Assembly: GCA_001803205.1 (NCBI GenBank)
Contig: MHBE01000003.1
Location: forward strand, 1-45,230
Direction: 5' to 3'
DNA from: Lentisphaerae bacterium GWF2_38_69
Lineage (GTDB): Bacteria; Verrucomicrobiota; Lentisphaeria; Victivallales; GWF2-38-69
Length of the DNA: 45,230 nucleotides
The position numbers and the translations under genes were made by a program. Under the pieces are notes generated by a model. It was given only the letters and a program-made list of their open reading frames with translations, was not told the DNA's origin and searched no databases. This document shows, in pieces, positions 37,501-44,758 of this stretch (positions are counted from its first letter, which is position 1; each line of letters opens with the position of its first letter).

Positions 37501-37603
37501 CACGCTCTATACAACCCCGGTAATTTACCTTTATTTCAGCCGTATCCAGAAAAACTTTAAATCAGCTACTCCAAATTGTAGAAAAGAGATAGTGCCAGAC
37601 TAA
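34505..37603 (+). CDS. mdtC: RND multidrug transporter, MdtC-like
   Basis: Second RND pump subunit, 1032 residues, a close paralogue of the preceding gene (for example [20 protein letters not shown] near the C-terminal half). The TM4 proton-relay motif is [30 protein letters not shown] precedes the ATG three bases after the mdtB stop, so the genes are tightly coupled. Line counts such as 32 G+C of 60 at 36361, against 24 of 60 in dxr (27421), show a richer composition than the neighbourhood, which may mean acquisition as a unit. Confidence 0.92.
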   Translation: MNISAPFIKRPVATTLLAVAFVLFGLSAVPFIPVSPLPQIAYPTIQVSASLPGASPETMASSVAAPLEKQFSNISNVTEMTSTSTLGSTRVVLQFDLNRDINGAARDVQAAINAAQSDLPTDLPSKPTYRLVNPAESPVLIISLTSETLQIPQIYDAASSILAQKISQIEGVGQVIVGGASLPSVRVELNPYAMSKYGLSINDVSNIITDNNRNKPKGQLQNEKLLFGIEADDQLNTAAGYRPLVVSFKNGAPVRLSDIAEVSDSVQNIRNAGYVNGKPSVTIIIFRDPQANIITTVNSVLDMLPQLEASISPAIDLHVVMNRTVTIQASINDAKMTILFSCILVIIVVFVFLGSVRATFIPGIVIPISLVSTLGVMYLLNFSIDNLSIMALTIATGFVVDDAIVVMENITRYIEEGLTPFHAAMKGASEIGATIMSISISLIAVFIPILLMGGIIGRLFREFAITLSVTIIMSLLVSLTVTPMMCAKILKGEKDKKEGKLSRLIRYGVDAMQQGYADTLSWALKHPRLMLGITVLAVFMNVVLFMIIPKGFFPQEDTGRLMGYVQASQDISFQDMKGKLQEIVDIVGKNPAVDTVTGFTGSSGSSTTNVARLFISLKPLNERAHCDEVMAQLRKATSHIPGAPAYFLSPQDLQIGGKLTAALFQYSLQSENLDELMKWAPVLLAELHKVPQIVDLNSDQQNKGLQTFITIDRNTASRLGISAEVIDNTLYGAFGQQETSTIFTQLNQYYVILEVAPRFWQRPEILRDIFVTSSKGEQIPLSAFAKYNETSTALAVNHIEQFPSVTFSFNLTQGASLGDAVKAIEKASRKIGLPADIQGSFQGNAQAFQASLANEPMLILAALIAVYIVLGMLYESFIHPITILSTLPSAGIGAILSLLICKIDLSVIALIGIILLIGIVKKNGIMMVDFAIEEERNSGKSPAEAIHRACLLRFRPIMMTTMAAMLGALPLVLSSGIGSELRKPLGVTIIGGLIFSQMLTLYTTPVIYLYFSRIQKNFKSATPNCRKEIVPD

Positions 37604-37699
37604 TACCAATTTTGTAACTTTTGCACATAACTTTTTGCATTCTGAAATCTGTAACCTAAAATATCCGATACATATTTATAATTTTAATACTGTCTTTCT

Positions 37700-39526
37700 A
37701 TGGAAAATACATTTGAAAAACGCCTTCAGGAATCAGTTCTGATATTCGATGGAGGCATGGGTACCGAGATTTATAAAAAAAACTTTTTTATCAATACCTG
37801 TTTTGAAGAACTCAATTTGAGTGCCCCTAAAATTATATCAGAAATTCATAAGGACTATGCCAAAGCAGGAGCGGAAGTCCTCACGACAAATACCTTTGGA
37901 GCAAATCGAAACAAGCTCTCTAAATTCGGGTTTGCAAATAAAGTCGCTGAAATCAACAAAGCCGGAGTAAAACTTGCCAGAGAAAGCGCCGAATCAAATA
38001 TTATAGTAGCAGGCTCCGCAGGCCCTATCGGTGAAATACCTTACAACAGCGGAGTTACCAGTACCAATATCATTGATATGCTTGTTGAGCAGCTCATTGC
38101 CTTAAAGGAAGGAGGAGCCGACTTTATAATGTTTGAAACCCTTCCTTCGTTACGAGATGTTCAGCAGTCTATAGATGCGATAAGACAAGTAAAGGATATA
38201 CCTTATGTGCTCAGCATGACTGTAAACAGGTTCGGTGAAACAGATAAAGGCGAATGCCTTTCGACTCTGCTTGCTCCCCTTGCCAAAATGGATTACAAAC
38301 CTACTGCTATAGGAATCAACTGCGGGCTTGGCCCGGAAGCTCTTCTATCAGTAGTGGAAAAACTTTCGAAAATCTGCTCGTATCCTATTATTGCGCAACC
38401 AAACGCAGGCTCGCCCAGAAGCGTGGACAATAGAACTATTTACATGACCAGTCCGGAATACTTCACCACCTATGTGCTTAAATATGTGGCTCTGGGAGTA
38501 AGAGGCGTAGGAGGCTGCTGCGGAACAACTCCTGACCATATTAAGGATCTGGCAAGAAGCGTAAAACCAACATCAAAAAACGCTTTCGCAAAAACAATAA
38601 ATCTTTCTATCTCGGAAGAACATTTGCAATCGCCTGTGCCTACTTCCCAGAAATCAAAACTAGGCGCAAAAATTGCCGCTAAAGAGTGGATTAAAACCGT
38701 AGAGATAGTCCCGCCCAAAGGGTACAATCTTAAAGATGTAATTAACAAGGCAAAATTTTGCAAAGAATCAGGAGTTGATGCCATAAACATACCTGATGGC
38801 CCGCGAGCGAGCTCTAGAATGTCTCCTATTATTACTGCCCTGATGATACAACAGCAGGCAGGGATCGAAACAATTCTACATGTCTGCTGCAGAGACAGGA
38901 ACCTCATTGGGATGCAATCCGACCTTTTAGGCTGCGCTGCCGCAGGGGTAAATAACCTGCTTATAATTACCGGAGATCCCCCGAAACTGGGCAACTACCC
39001 CTACGCCTCAGCTGTTTTCGACGCGGATTCAATAGGCATGACAAGAATCCAGTCAAACCTGAACCGCGGAGTAGATATAGGAGGCAACACCATAGGAGAA
39101 AAAACTGCCGCATTAATTGGAGTGGGCGCGGATCCGAATGCCATTGATATGGAAAGAGAGTTCAGGAGAACAGTTGAAAAGATTGAAGCCGGAGCGGAAT
39201 TTATAATAACGCAGCCTGTTTTTGATGTAAATTCGCTGATTTCCTTCTATAAGAAAATAGAAAAATTCAAGATTCCTTTAATAGCTGGTATCTGGCCTTT
39301 GGCAAGCTACAGAAATGCGGAATTTATGAAGAATGAAGTGCCAGGCGTGGTAGTACCTGACTCTATTATGAAACGGATGGCCAGATATGAATCCAGAGAA
39401 GATCAAAGGGCTGAAGGTATATCTATTTCCAGAGAGTCTATTGAGCTGATAAAAAGTTTTGTAGCTGGAGTACAGGTGAGCGCTCCCCTCGGCAATGTCG
39501 AAACTTCTCTGAAAGTTTTAAAGTAG
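37700..39526 (+). CDS. bifunctional homocysteine S-methyltransferase / methylenetetrahydrofolate reductase
   Basis: Fusion like Bacillus YitJ. Domain 1 (about 1-290) is a Zn-dependent S-methyltransferase: FDGGMGTEIYK, TTNTFGANRNKL, zinc Cys in GINCGLGPEAL and the pair in GGCCGTTPDHI. Domain 2 (about 320-600) is MetF-like: VEIVPPKGYNL, INIPDGPRASSRMSPI, LHVCCRDRNLIGMQSDLLG, ITGDPPKLGNYP and FIITQPVFD. It couples methyl transfer to homocysteine with folate methyl reduction. No SAM riboswitch is visible in the 96 bases upstream. The next gene starts 14 bases later. Confidence 0.93.
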   Translation: MENTFEKRLQESVLIFDGGMGTEIYKKNFFINTCFEELNLSAPKIISEIHKDYAKAGAEVLTTNTFGANRNKLSKFGFANKVAEINKAGVKLARESAESNIIVAGSAGPIGEIPYNSGVTSTNIIDMLVEQLIALKEGGADFIMFETLPSLRDVQQSIDAIRQVKDIPYVLSMTVNRFGETDKGECLSTLLAPLAKMDYKPTAIGINCGLGPEALLSVVEKLSKICSYPIIAQPNAGSPRSVDNRTIYMTSPEYFTTYVLKYVALGVRGVGGCCGTTPDHIKDLARSVKPTSKNAFAKTINLSISEEHLQSPVPTSQKSKLGAKIAAKEWIKTVEIVPPKGYNLKDVINKAKFCKESGVDAINIPDGPRASSRMSPIITALMIQQQAGIETILHVCCRDRNLIGMQSDLLGCAAAGVNNLLIITGDPPKLGNYPYASAVFDADSIGMTRIQSNLNRGVDIGGNTIGEKTAALIGVGADPNAIDMEREFRRTVEKIEAGAEFIITQPVFDVNSLISFYKKIEKFKIPLIAGIWPLASYRNAEFMKNEVPGVVVPDSIMKRMARYESREDQRAEGISISRESIELIKSFVAGVQVSAPLGNVETSLKVLK

Positions 39527-39539
39527 CCTGAAAAGATTT

Positions 39540-40916
39540 ATGGAAAATTCCAGATTGCACAGCTTTATAACGAGAGCAAATGTCGCTAATAAATATCTTC
39601 TCTCGATATTTATTATGGTATTCATCGTCTTTCTTATTACTTCAGAGATGATGCTCTCCATTTTAAAACTGGAAGTTAAAAGCTCTTACCAGACGCTGGA
39701 AACTTACGCGAAAAATGAAACTCATTTAATCTCATTTAAGTTTAAGGAGGAAAACACTCATTCCAAAGATTATCTTGACTGCATTTTCAGTGCAATGGCA
39801 AAAAATAAGCCTTCCTTTATCTTTTCAGAAACTGGAGATACGCTGATAGCAAAGCAGAAAAACGATAATTTTCAGCTCTTATATAGCGCAAGGAAAGGCG
39901 ATATTGCCAATTCAGTTCCCACTAACTTAGACGATGCATTCCAGAACAGTTTCGCCCGTTCTTTGCTTTTTGGGGATACACAATCTCTGATTGGAATCGG
40001 ATTGAATAATCAAATTATTTTGTCAGCCTGCGTGCCTCTGAAAATAAACGGCAACAATCTATTCCTGATTACATCCATTGATTTTAATGAGATTATAAAA
40101 CCTTATTCAAATATTATCCTTACTACTCTTATTGTAGAAATTATCCTGTTGACTATCGGGATAATATTCATTGTGATGATTTATACAAAAGCTCTTAGAA
40201 AAGAGATTAAAACTGCCGCAAAGGATTTAGCGCTCTCAAGAAAACAGATTTGCGAACTAAAACAAATAGAAAAATCCCTGGCTGACATAAAAAAAGATAT
40301 GGAAGAAGCTCTGGATGTAGGTCTCTTCGGTTTTTGGCTATATGATATTCCTTCAGGAAAATCAATTCGCTCATTAATGCATGACCACATATTCGGTTAT
40401 GATGCTCTTGTAGAAAAATGGAACTTTGACTCTTTTATCAATCATGTAATAGAAGAAGACAAAGAGGAAGTGCGGAAAAGTTTTGATGAAGCAGCTGTTT
40501 CTAACTCTAATATAGATATTGCCTGCAGAATCTATAAGAGAAATAAAGAATTAAGGTGGATTTGGGTCAGAGGCAGGAAAAGAAGCGACGGATGCCTGAT
40601 AGGCATAGTAAGAGATATTACCGCTCGCAAAAAAATGGAAAAAGAGCTGAATGATTTTAAGGATCATCTTGAAGAACTGGTGCATAAACGGACAACAGAG
40701 CTTGAGGCCGAAAAAGAAAAACTCCAACAGGCTCACTCAAATATAAAAAGCCTTAATGCACTGCTCCCGATATGCTCAGGCTGCGGCAAAATAAGAGAAG
40801 AAGACGGAAACTGGAACAATCTAGAAAATTACATACAAAAACATACTGATTCCAAATTCAGTCATAGTCTCTGCCCTGATTGCTTAAAAACACATTACCC
40901 GAATATAAAAGTTTAA
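39540..40916 (+). CDS. membrane-bound PAS protein with Cys-rich C-terminal tail
   Basis: Predicted sensor of 458 residues without kinase, cyclase or receiver domain. Two membrane helices (about 19-40 and 183-207) enclose a periplasmic sensing region. A cytoplasmic coiled coil (about 208-250), a PAS domain (about 250-365; FGFWLYDIPSG, WIWVRGRKRSDG, IVRDITARKKMEKEL) and a second coiled coil follow. The tail (about 409-458) reads LPICSGCGKIREEDGNWNN and then SLCPDCLKTHYP, i.e. CxxC...CxxC like a small zinc ribbon. This tail recurs at the end of many PAS proteins and its role is unknown. It probably shares a transcript with the methyltransferase/MTHFR gene. Confidence 0.82.
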   Translation: MENSRLHSFITRANVANKYLLSIFIMVFIVFLITSEMMLSILKLEVKSSYQTLETYAKNETHLISFKFKEENTHSKDYLDCIFSAMAKNKPSFIFSETGDTLIAKQKNDNFQLLYSARKGDIANSVPTNLDDAFQNSFARSLLFGDTQSLIGIGLNNQIILSACVPLKINGNNLFLITSIDFNEIIKPYSNIILTTLIVEIILLTIGIIFIVMIYTKALRKEIKTAAKDLALSRKQICELKQIEKSLADIKKDMEEALDVGLFGFWLYDIPSGKSIRSLMHDHIFGYDALVEKWNFDSFINHVIEEDKEEVRKSFDEAAVSNSNIDIACRIYKRNKELRWIWVRGRKRSDGCLIGIVRDITARKKMEKELNDFKDHLEELVHKRTTELEAEKEKLQQAHSNIKSLNALLPICSGCGKIREEDGNWNNLENYIQKHTDSKFSHSLCPDCLKTHYPNIKV

Positions 40917-40926
40917 ACATCGTACT

Positions 40927-40973
40927 CCTCGATACAATTGCTGCGCAATCACGGTTGGTGAGCATAGTCGAGG
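40927..40973. repeat. REP-like nested palindrome
   Basis: CCTCGA (40927-40932) pairs with TCGAGG (40968-40973), enclosing ATTGC-TGC-GCAAT (40937-40949). The right part, GGTGAGCATAGTCGAGG, resembles dispersed palindromic repeats seen in many genomes. The rest of 40917-41137 holds a hairpin GTGGG/CCCAC (41048-41052, 41067-41071) and no gene; it is probably the left flank of the IS66 remnant. Confidence 0.4.
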
Positions 40974-41137
40974 TGCTTGGACTGTGAAACAACGCATGCC
41001 AAGAATCTGCGCTCAAACTAAAGTGCTCTGGTTCTTTCTTAAAATGAGTGGGTACTAGTGAATATTCCCACATAATGATTTACAGTTTATTTCATCATTC
41101 AAGAAAATCAATAATTATAAATGAGGGGTGGAATGAA

Positions 41138-41435
41138 ATGATGAAAGAGTTGTTTGAAAAGGCGCTTGGGTTAAGCAAACAGCGGAATAAGTGTTCCTGA
41201 ATATTGTAGGAAGCAGAAAATTCATGAGAATAGTTTTTACAGCTGGCGCAGCGAGCTGAAGAAAAGTGGTAAAGAGATAACAGGAAATGGGTTTAAAGAG
41301 GTTAAGCTATCTGGCTCTTCTGAAGATAGCTCCGGGATACAGATATGCATAAGCGAAAATGTCCATATCATAATTGAAAAGGATTTTAATGAAGCTGCAT
41401 TGTTAAAAGTTGTAAAGCTCCTGTCAGTGTTATGA
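41138..41435 (+). pseudogene. IS66-family accessory protein TnpA, frameshifted
   Basis: Starts MMKELFEKALGLSKQRNKCS and stops at a TGA, but an overlapping frame carries the conserved region SVPEYCRKQKIHENSFYSWR, the IS66 TnpA helix-turn-helix pattern, continuing to a TGA at 41433-41435. One frameshift near 41190 explains both pieces. GGGGTGG upstream is a ribosome site. It overlaps tnpB by 4 bases as in intact IS66 elements. Confidence 0.75.
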
Positions 41436-41672
41436 TGTTCAGTATTGACAGAAGCACCATTTATCTTTCTCAATCGCTATCACAATAAGATGAAAATTTT
41501 ATACTGGGATTCTGATGGTTTTGTAATATTCTACAAGCGTCTTGAAAAAGGTCGTTTTTATGTCGGCTCAGATGGCAAATCAGAACTTACACGAAGGGAA
41601 TTCCAAATGCTTTTTGAAGGGATAAAACCAGAAAAACTCGAGAGGCGTTTTAGTCTGAAAAAAATAACTTAA
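41432..41672 (+). pseudogene. IS66-family TnpB, internally deleted
   Basis: Begins MMFSIDRSTIYLS in the first frame; the conserved core appears only in another frame as FIFLNRYHNKMKILYWDSDG and FVIFYKRLEKGRFY, the IS66 Orf2 signature. About forty residues that normally lie between (the VDMRKGFDGL region) are missing. The junction is near 41455. Confidence 0.78.
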
Positions 41673-41747
41673 ATATAGTTAAAATGAGTTCAATTATGCT
41701 CAACTTATGCTATATTTAAGAATGATAAAAAACATGATAAATCAGAT

Positions 41748-43346
41748 GTGAATTTAAGCGAAGTTCTTTTGGAAAATGAATTGCTCAGAAATGAAATTGA
41801 GCAATTAAAAGAACAGCTCGCATGGCTTAGAAAACAACTATACGAGCCGAAGTCCTAGAAGCTTTCTGATATCCCGCTGGACGCTCCATTATTGCCCGGT
41901 TTTGATTTTGGCGATGAGGTAATTGCAGAGGAAAAGAAAGAACAAATTTCATATGAACGGAAAAAGGGAGTTAAAAAAGGTTCCTGCACGCTTGAGCTCC
42001 CAGACAATATGGAAGTCAGAGAAACGATTCATGAACTCCCCGAAGAAAAACTAATAGATGAAGCAACAGGCGAAGAGCTCTTAGAAATAGGAAGAGAGTC
42101 AATAAATAAGCTTGCCAGCAGCCCAGTAAGATATTATACTTAAAGCGAAATGATTTTCGAAAAATATTTACACAAAATGAGTTCATATGTGCGAAATAAA
42201 ACTAATATTCAAATACCCTTTGGGTATACATAAAAAGAGATACCTATGTAAAATACGCCGTCAAAAACAATCCTCTTTCCGGAGTTATACAGCTACCTTC
42301 AGCAGATTCAGTATTGAAGGGCTCAAAATTTGATGAAAGCTTCATGGCTGAAGTCGTCACAGCAAAATTAGCATATCATCTTCCATTCTACAGACAGCAG
42401 GAAATGCTGCAGTGTTTTGGGATAAAAATAGAAAGACAAACTCTAAGTTCCCTTTTTGTTAATCTTGGAGAAAAACTTGAAATTCTCTACGATGAAATGA
42501 AATCATTAGCATTTGAATGTGGATATTTATTCACTGATGACACTCCGGTAAGGATGCTAGATCCAGGAAGTGGCAAAACCCGTGAGAGCAGAATGTGGAT
42601 CTATGAGGCGGCACGCCAGGATGTTCCCGCATACAAAGTATATGACTTTTCCATAAACCGAAGTTATGATCATCCTTTTAAATTTCTTAAAGACTTCAAA
42701 GGTGTAATACACGGCGATGCATTCGGCGCATATGTAAAACTCGATAAAGACAAGGATAATCAAATTTCCTGGGCTTCATGCTGGGTACATGCCAGAAGAT
42801 ATTTTTTGGAAGCCCAATCTGGAGATCAGGAACTCAACCACTATATCCTAAAGTCAATCCGCAATCTTTACAGATATGAAAATATTGCATGGAGGCATAA
42901 TTCAGAAACAAGACTCAGGATCAGGAATCAATACGAAAGGCCAATCGTTAATGAGATATTTGAGAAACTATGGCTTAAGATTAAAACTGAAATCCTGCTT
43001 CCTAAGGCAAAACAGACTGAGGCAATAAAATACATGCTTAATCATGAAAAGAATTTTAAACTCTATCTGGATGACCCAAATATAAAAATAGACAATAAGC
43101 CGCTGAACAGTCAATGCGCAAAGTTGTCCTTGGTAAAAAGAACTGGATGTTCGTAGGAAGCCCGAAAGCAGGAAAATCCATGGCTGTGCTTTATTCTTTT
43201 GTCAGACATGCAGGACACTAAAAATAGATCCCCAGGCTTATCTTGAAGATATTTTCAGAAGGCTTCCAGGACATCCTCATAAAAACCTCAGAGAACTCAT
43301 CCCTGATCAATGGGCCAAAGCTAAAACTCGAAACTCAAAAAAATAA
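41748..43346 (+). pseudogene. IS66-family transposase TnpC, multiply broken
   Basis: GTG 41748 opens the N-terminal coiled coil (LLENELLRNEIEQLKEQLAW). A TAG at 41856-41858 replaces the Glu of the usual 'SEKL' motif. A 90-bp miniature element interrupts the gene at 42137. The DDE core follows: LFTDDTPVRMLDPG, VIHGDAFGAYVKL, WVHARRYFLEA. A frameshift near 43115 precedes VVLGKKNWMFVGSPKAGKSM, then another small lesion near 43220 and the C-terminal IDPQAYLEDIFRRLPGHP to a TAA at 43344-43346. Inactive. Confidence 0.88.
42137..42226 (+). mobile_element. 90-bp TA-flanked miniature element, copy B (in IS66 tnpC)
   Basis: Same ends TACTTAAAG and CTTTGGGTA and same flanking TA (42135-42136, 42227-42228) as copy A. 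Removing the element with one TA joins AGA TAT TA to C ATA AAA and restores the IS66 frame (R-Y-Y-I-K-R-D-T-Y), which fixes the insertion point to the base. It differs from copy A by one substitution in the first 66 bases and a few changes plus one deleted base around 42201-42212. Confidence 0.85.
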
Positions 43347-43371
43347 TTTGTCAAGTCAGATTCCTAATGGG

Positions 43372-43860
43372 TTAATTTTTACGCTTTCTTACATTTCGCC
43401 CCTCAGAATGTTCAAAATGACTTGAGATTCCTTCAACTTTCTTTCCGCTGCGCTTTTTTATGGTATCGTCAACTACAAACGCTGTTTCCTGCTCAAAGGC
43501 AAGATTATTCTGGACATATATTTCTTTAGCTGTAGAAAGTGATATCTGTCTCCAGTTTATTCCTTCATCTCTCATTGTACCGTACAGAACGTCTTTACCT
43601 CCCTTAAAAAAAACAGATAGACATTTTTCAAAGAACATTTTTATTGAATCTTCTCGGAGAAATACCCAAATTAATAATGTGTAAATTGTTGTCTCTACGC
43701 TGTAACCACTTCTTTTGCTTTTCCTATATTGTTTTACATGTTTAAAAAGGTTAAGCTTTTGTATCGAATCCTGAAGTTCATTATCGACAAATACGTAATC
43801 TCTCTTTAAACTTTCAGTTATCGGCATTAAGTTGATGTTTGTTAACTTAGATATTTTCAT
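43372..43860 (-). pseudogene. truncated IS4-family transposase (copy 2, inverted)
   Basis: Residues 1 to about 150 align with the transposase at 4040-5499, including WRQISLSTAKE and the first catalytic region FVVDDTIKKRSGKKVEG, here without the frameshift. Homology stops after HFEHSEGR near 43395, where the gene runs into IS66-side DNA and ends in NVRKRKN. The rest of the transposase is absent. Its left end AAATCAGAAA is at 43971-43980. Confidence 0.88.
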
Positions 43861-43864
43861 TTTG

Positions 43865-43938
43865 GATTAGCCTTTCTTTAGTGATTATTGATGTCATTGA
43901 ATAAACAACAATAATATAGCATTAATCTGAGGCTAATC
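43865..43938 (-). repeat. inverted repeat in the IS4-like leader, copy 2
   Basis: GATTAGCC (43865-43872) and GGCTAATC (43931-43938) pair perfectly and flank the promoter region just before the transposase start. Compared with copy 1 the bases have changed in both arms together, so the symmetry, not the exact sequence, is conserved. Confidence 0.5.
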
Positions 43939-44000
43939 AATTATATATTAAATATTTATATCATTATTTTAAATCAGAAAGTTGAGTAATAAATGTGTCC

Positions 44001-44190
44001 GCAAACCACTCTTGCCTTTGAAACGGGCTTCAATGCCCAAGATGGCTGTCCGGTTTTAAGCGGAACACGGTAGCAGAAGACGGGCTTAATCTACCAAACG
44101 GGATACCGTAAAGATTCCCTTAGGGACGGACAACTCCGTCTTCTGTGATTCTTTCCCAAGCGTCCAAGGGAAAGAACTCTACCGAAAATA
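44001..44190 (+). ncRNA. HEARO/omega-RNA-like structured RNA (IscB-type), no iscB gene present
   Basis: Dense nested pairing: CTTG (44011) with CAAG (44038) around GGGC-TTCAAT-GCCC, TCCG with CGGA, CGGTA (44068) with TACCG (44104), a perfect 10-bp stem CAGAAGACGG (44074-44083) with CCGTCTTCTG (44136-44145), ACGG-GATA-CCGT, TCCC-TTA-GGGA, and a 9-bp stem TTCTTTCCC (44149-44157) with GGGAAAGAA (44168-44176). Unpaired-looking conserved-type strings such as GCCTTTGAAAC and CTTAATCTACC resemble, from memory, the HEARO (omega) RNAs that lie just upstream of iscB. An iscB gene should follow on the plus strand within about 100 bases, but none is seen. Alternative: another transposon-end or ribozyme-like RNA. 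Confidence 0.5.
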
Positions 44191-44271
44191 CTACTTATTA
44201 ACAACATCAACATAATAAATAAAGAAAAAGTTAACAAAAAGAAATTACTGATAATACTGAATCTAACATTT

Positions 44272-44372
44272 GCCTGTTTTACACAGGCTACTAACTTACA
44301 AGGGACGGCTCCACGCAGAGCGTGGCAAGCTCCGGAGTTTATAACGTTGTAGAGCCGCAACATTTTGCGGCT
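44272..44372. repeat. cluster of perfect hairpins downstream of the RNA
   Basis: Three perfect stems occur close together: GCCTGT/ACAGGC (44272-44288), CCACGC-AGA-GCGTGG (44311-44325) and AGCCGCAA-CATT-TTGCGGCT (44353-44372). CTCCGGAG lies between the last two. A fourth, CGTATC/GATACG with inner CGTT/AACG, lies near 44482-44508. None is followed by a T run, so they are not standard terminators. They may be subterminal hairpins of a mobile element's right end. The remainder of 43990-44758 has no gene I can support. Confidence 0.5.
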
Positions 44373-44758
44373 GTGATTGATGAGACGCAAAATCTAGCTG
44401 GTGTGCAGTTCCCAGACGCTAAACTCAGAGGGTGTCCCTAGCTTTCCGAAAAAACATTTTACAGACCTCGCATTAAAAAACCGTATCCCGGCGTTGTAAA
44501 ACGATACGAATGTGTACTACCCATCCCCGGGCTCGCTTTCATTGCTGTTAAGCCAAAGTAAAAGCCCTACCTACTCCATATTTGCAACCGCGGGCCTTTC
44601 TGGTTATGTTTCAAACGGTCTTAAAGTGTGTGTTTTCGTGCATTGCGTATTCATATTAGCCCCTTTGTCACCTCCTATCTGCGTTACTAGCCGGATAATA
44701 CTAATTATGTGGCAGCGGTGCAAGATATGGATTGCCTTCTGGGGATGTTAAAAAAACC

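Noticed and set aside
37604-37699. SAM riboswitch before the homocysteine methyltransferase/MTHFR gene
   Set aside because: Only 96 AT-rich bases are available and no stem set of the SAM-I type is present.
44091-44390. Minus-strand reading frame of 99 codons with a hydrophobic stretch
   Set aside because: It is antisense to the structured RNA and hairpins, has no ribosome site and no recognisable protein pattern.
44480-44530. GTTGTAAAACGA resembles a cloning-vector primer site
   Set aside because: Only 12 bases match, the flanks differ from vector sequence, and the stretch is part of a local palindrome.
44512-44751. Plus-strand 79-codon reading frame
   Set aside because: Low-complexity Ser/Leu-rich translation, no ribosome site and no family resemblance.
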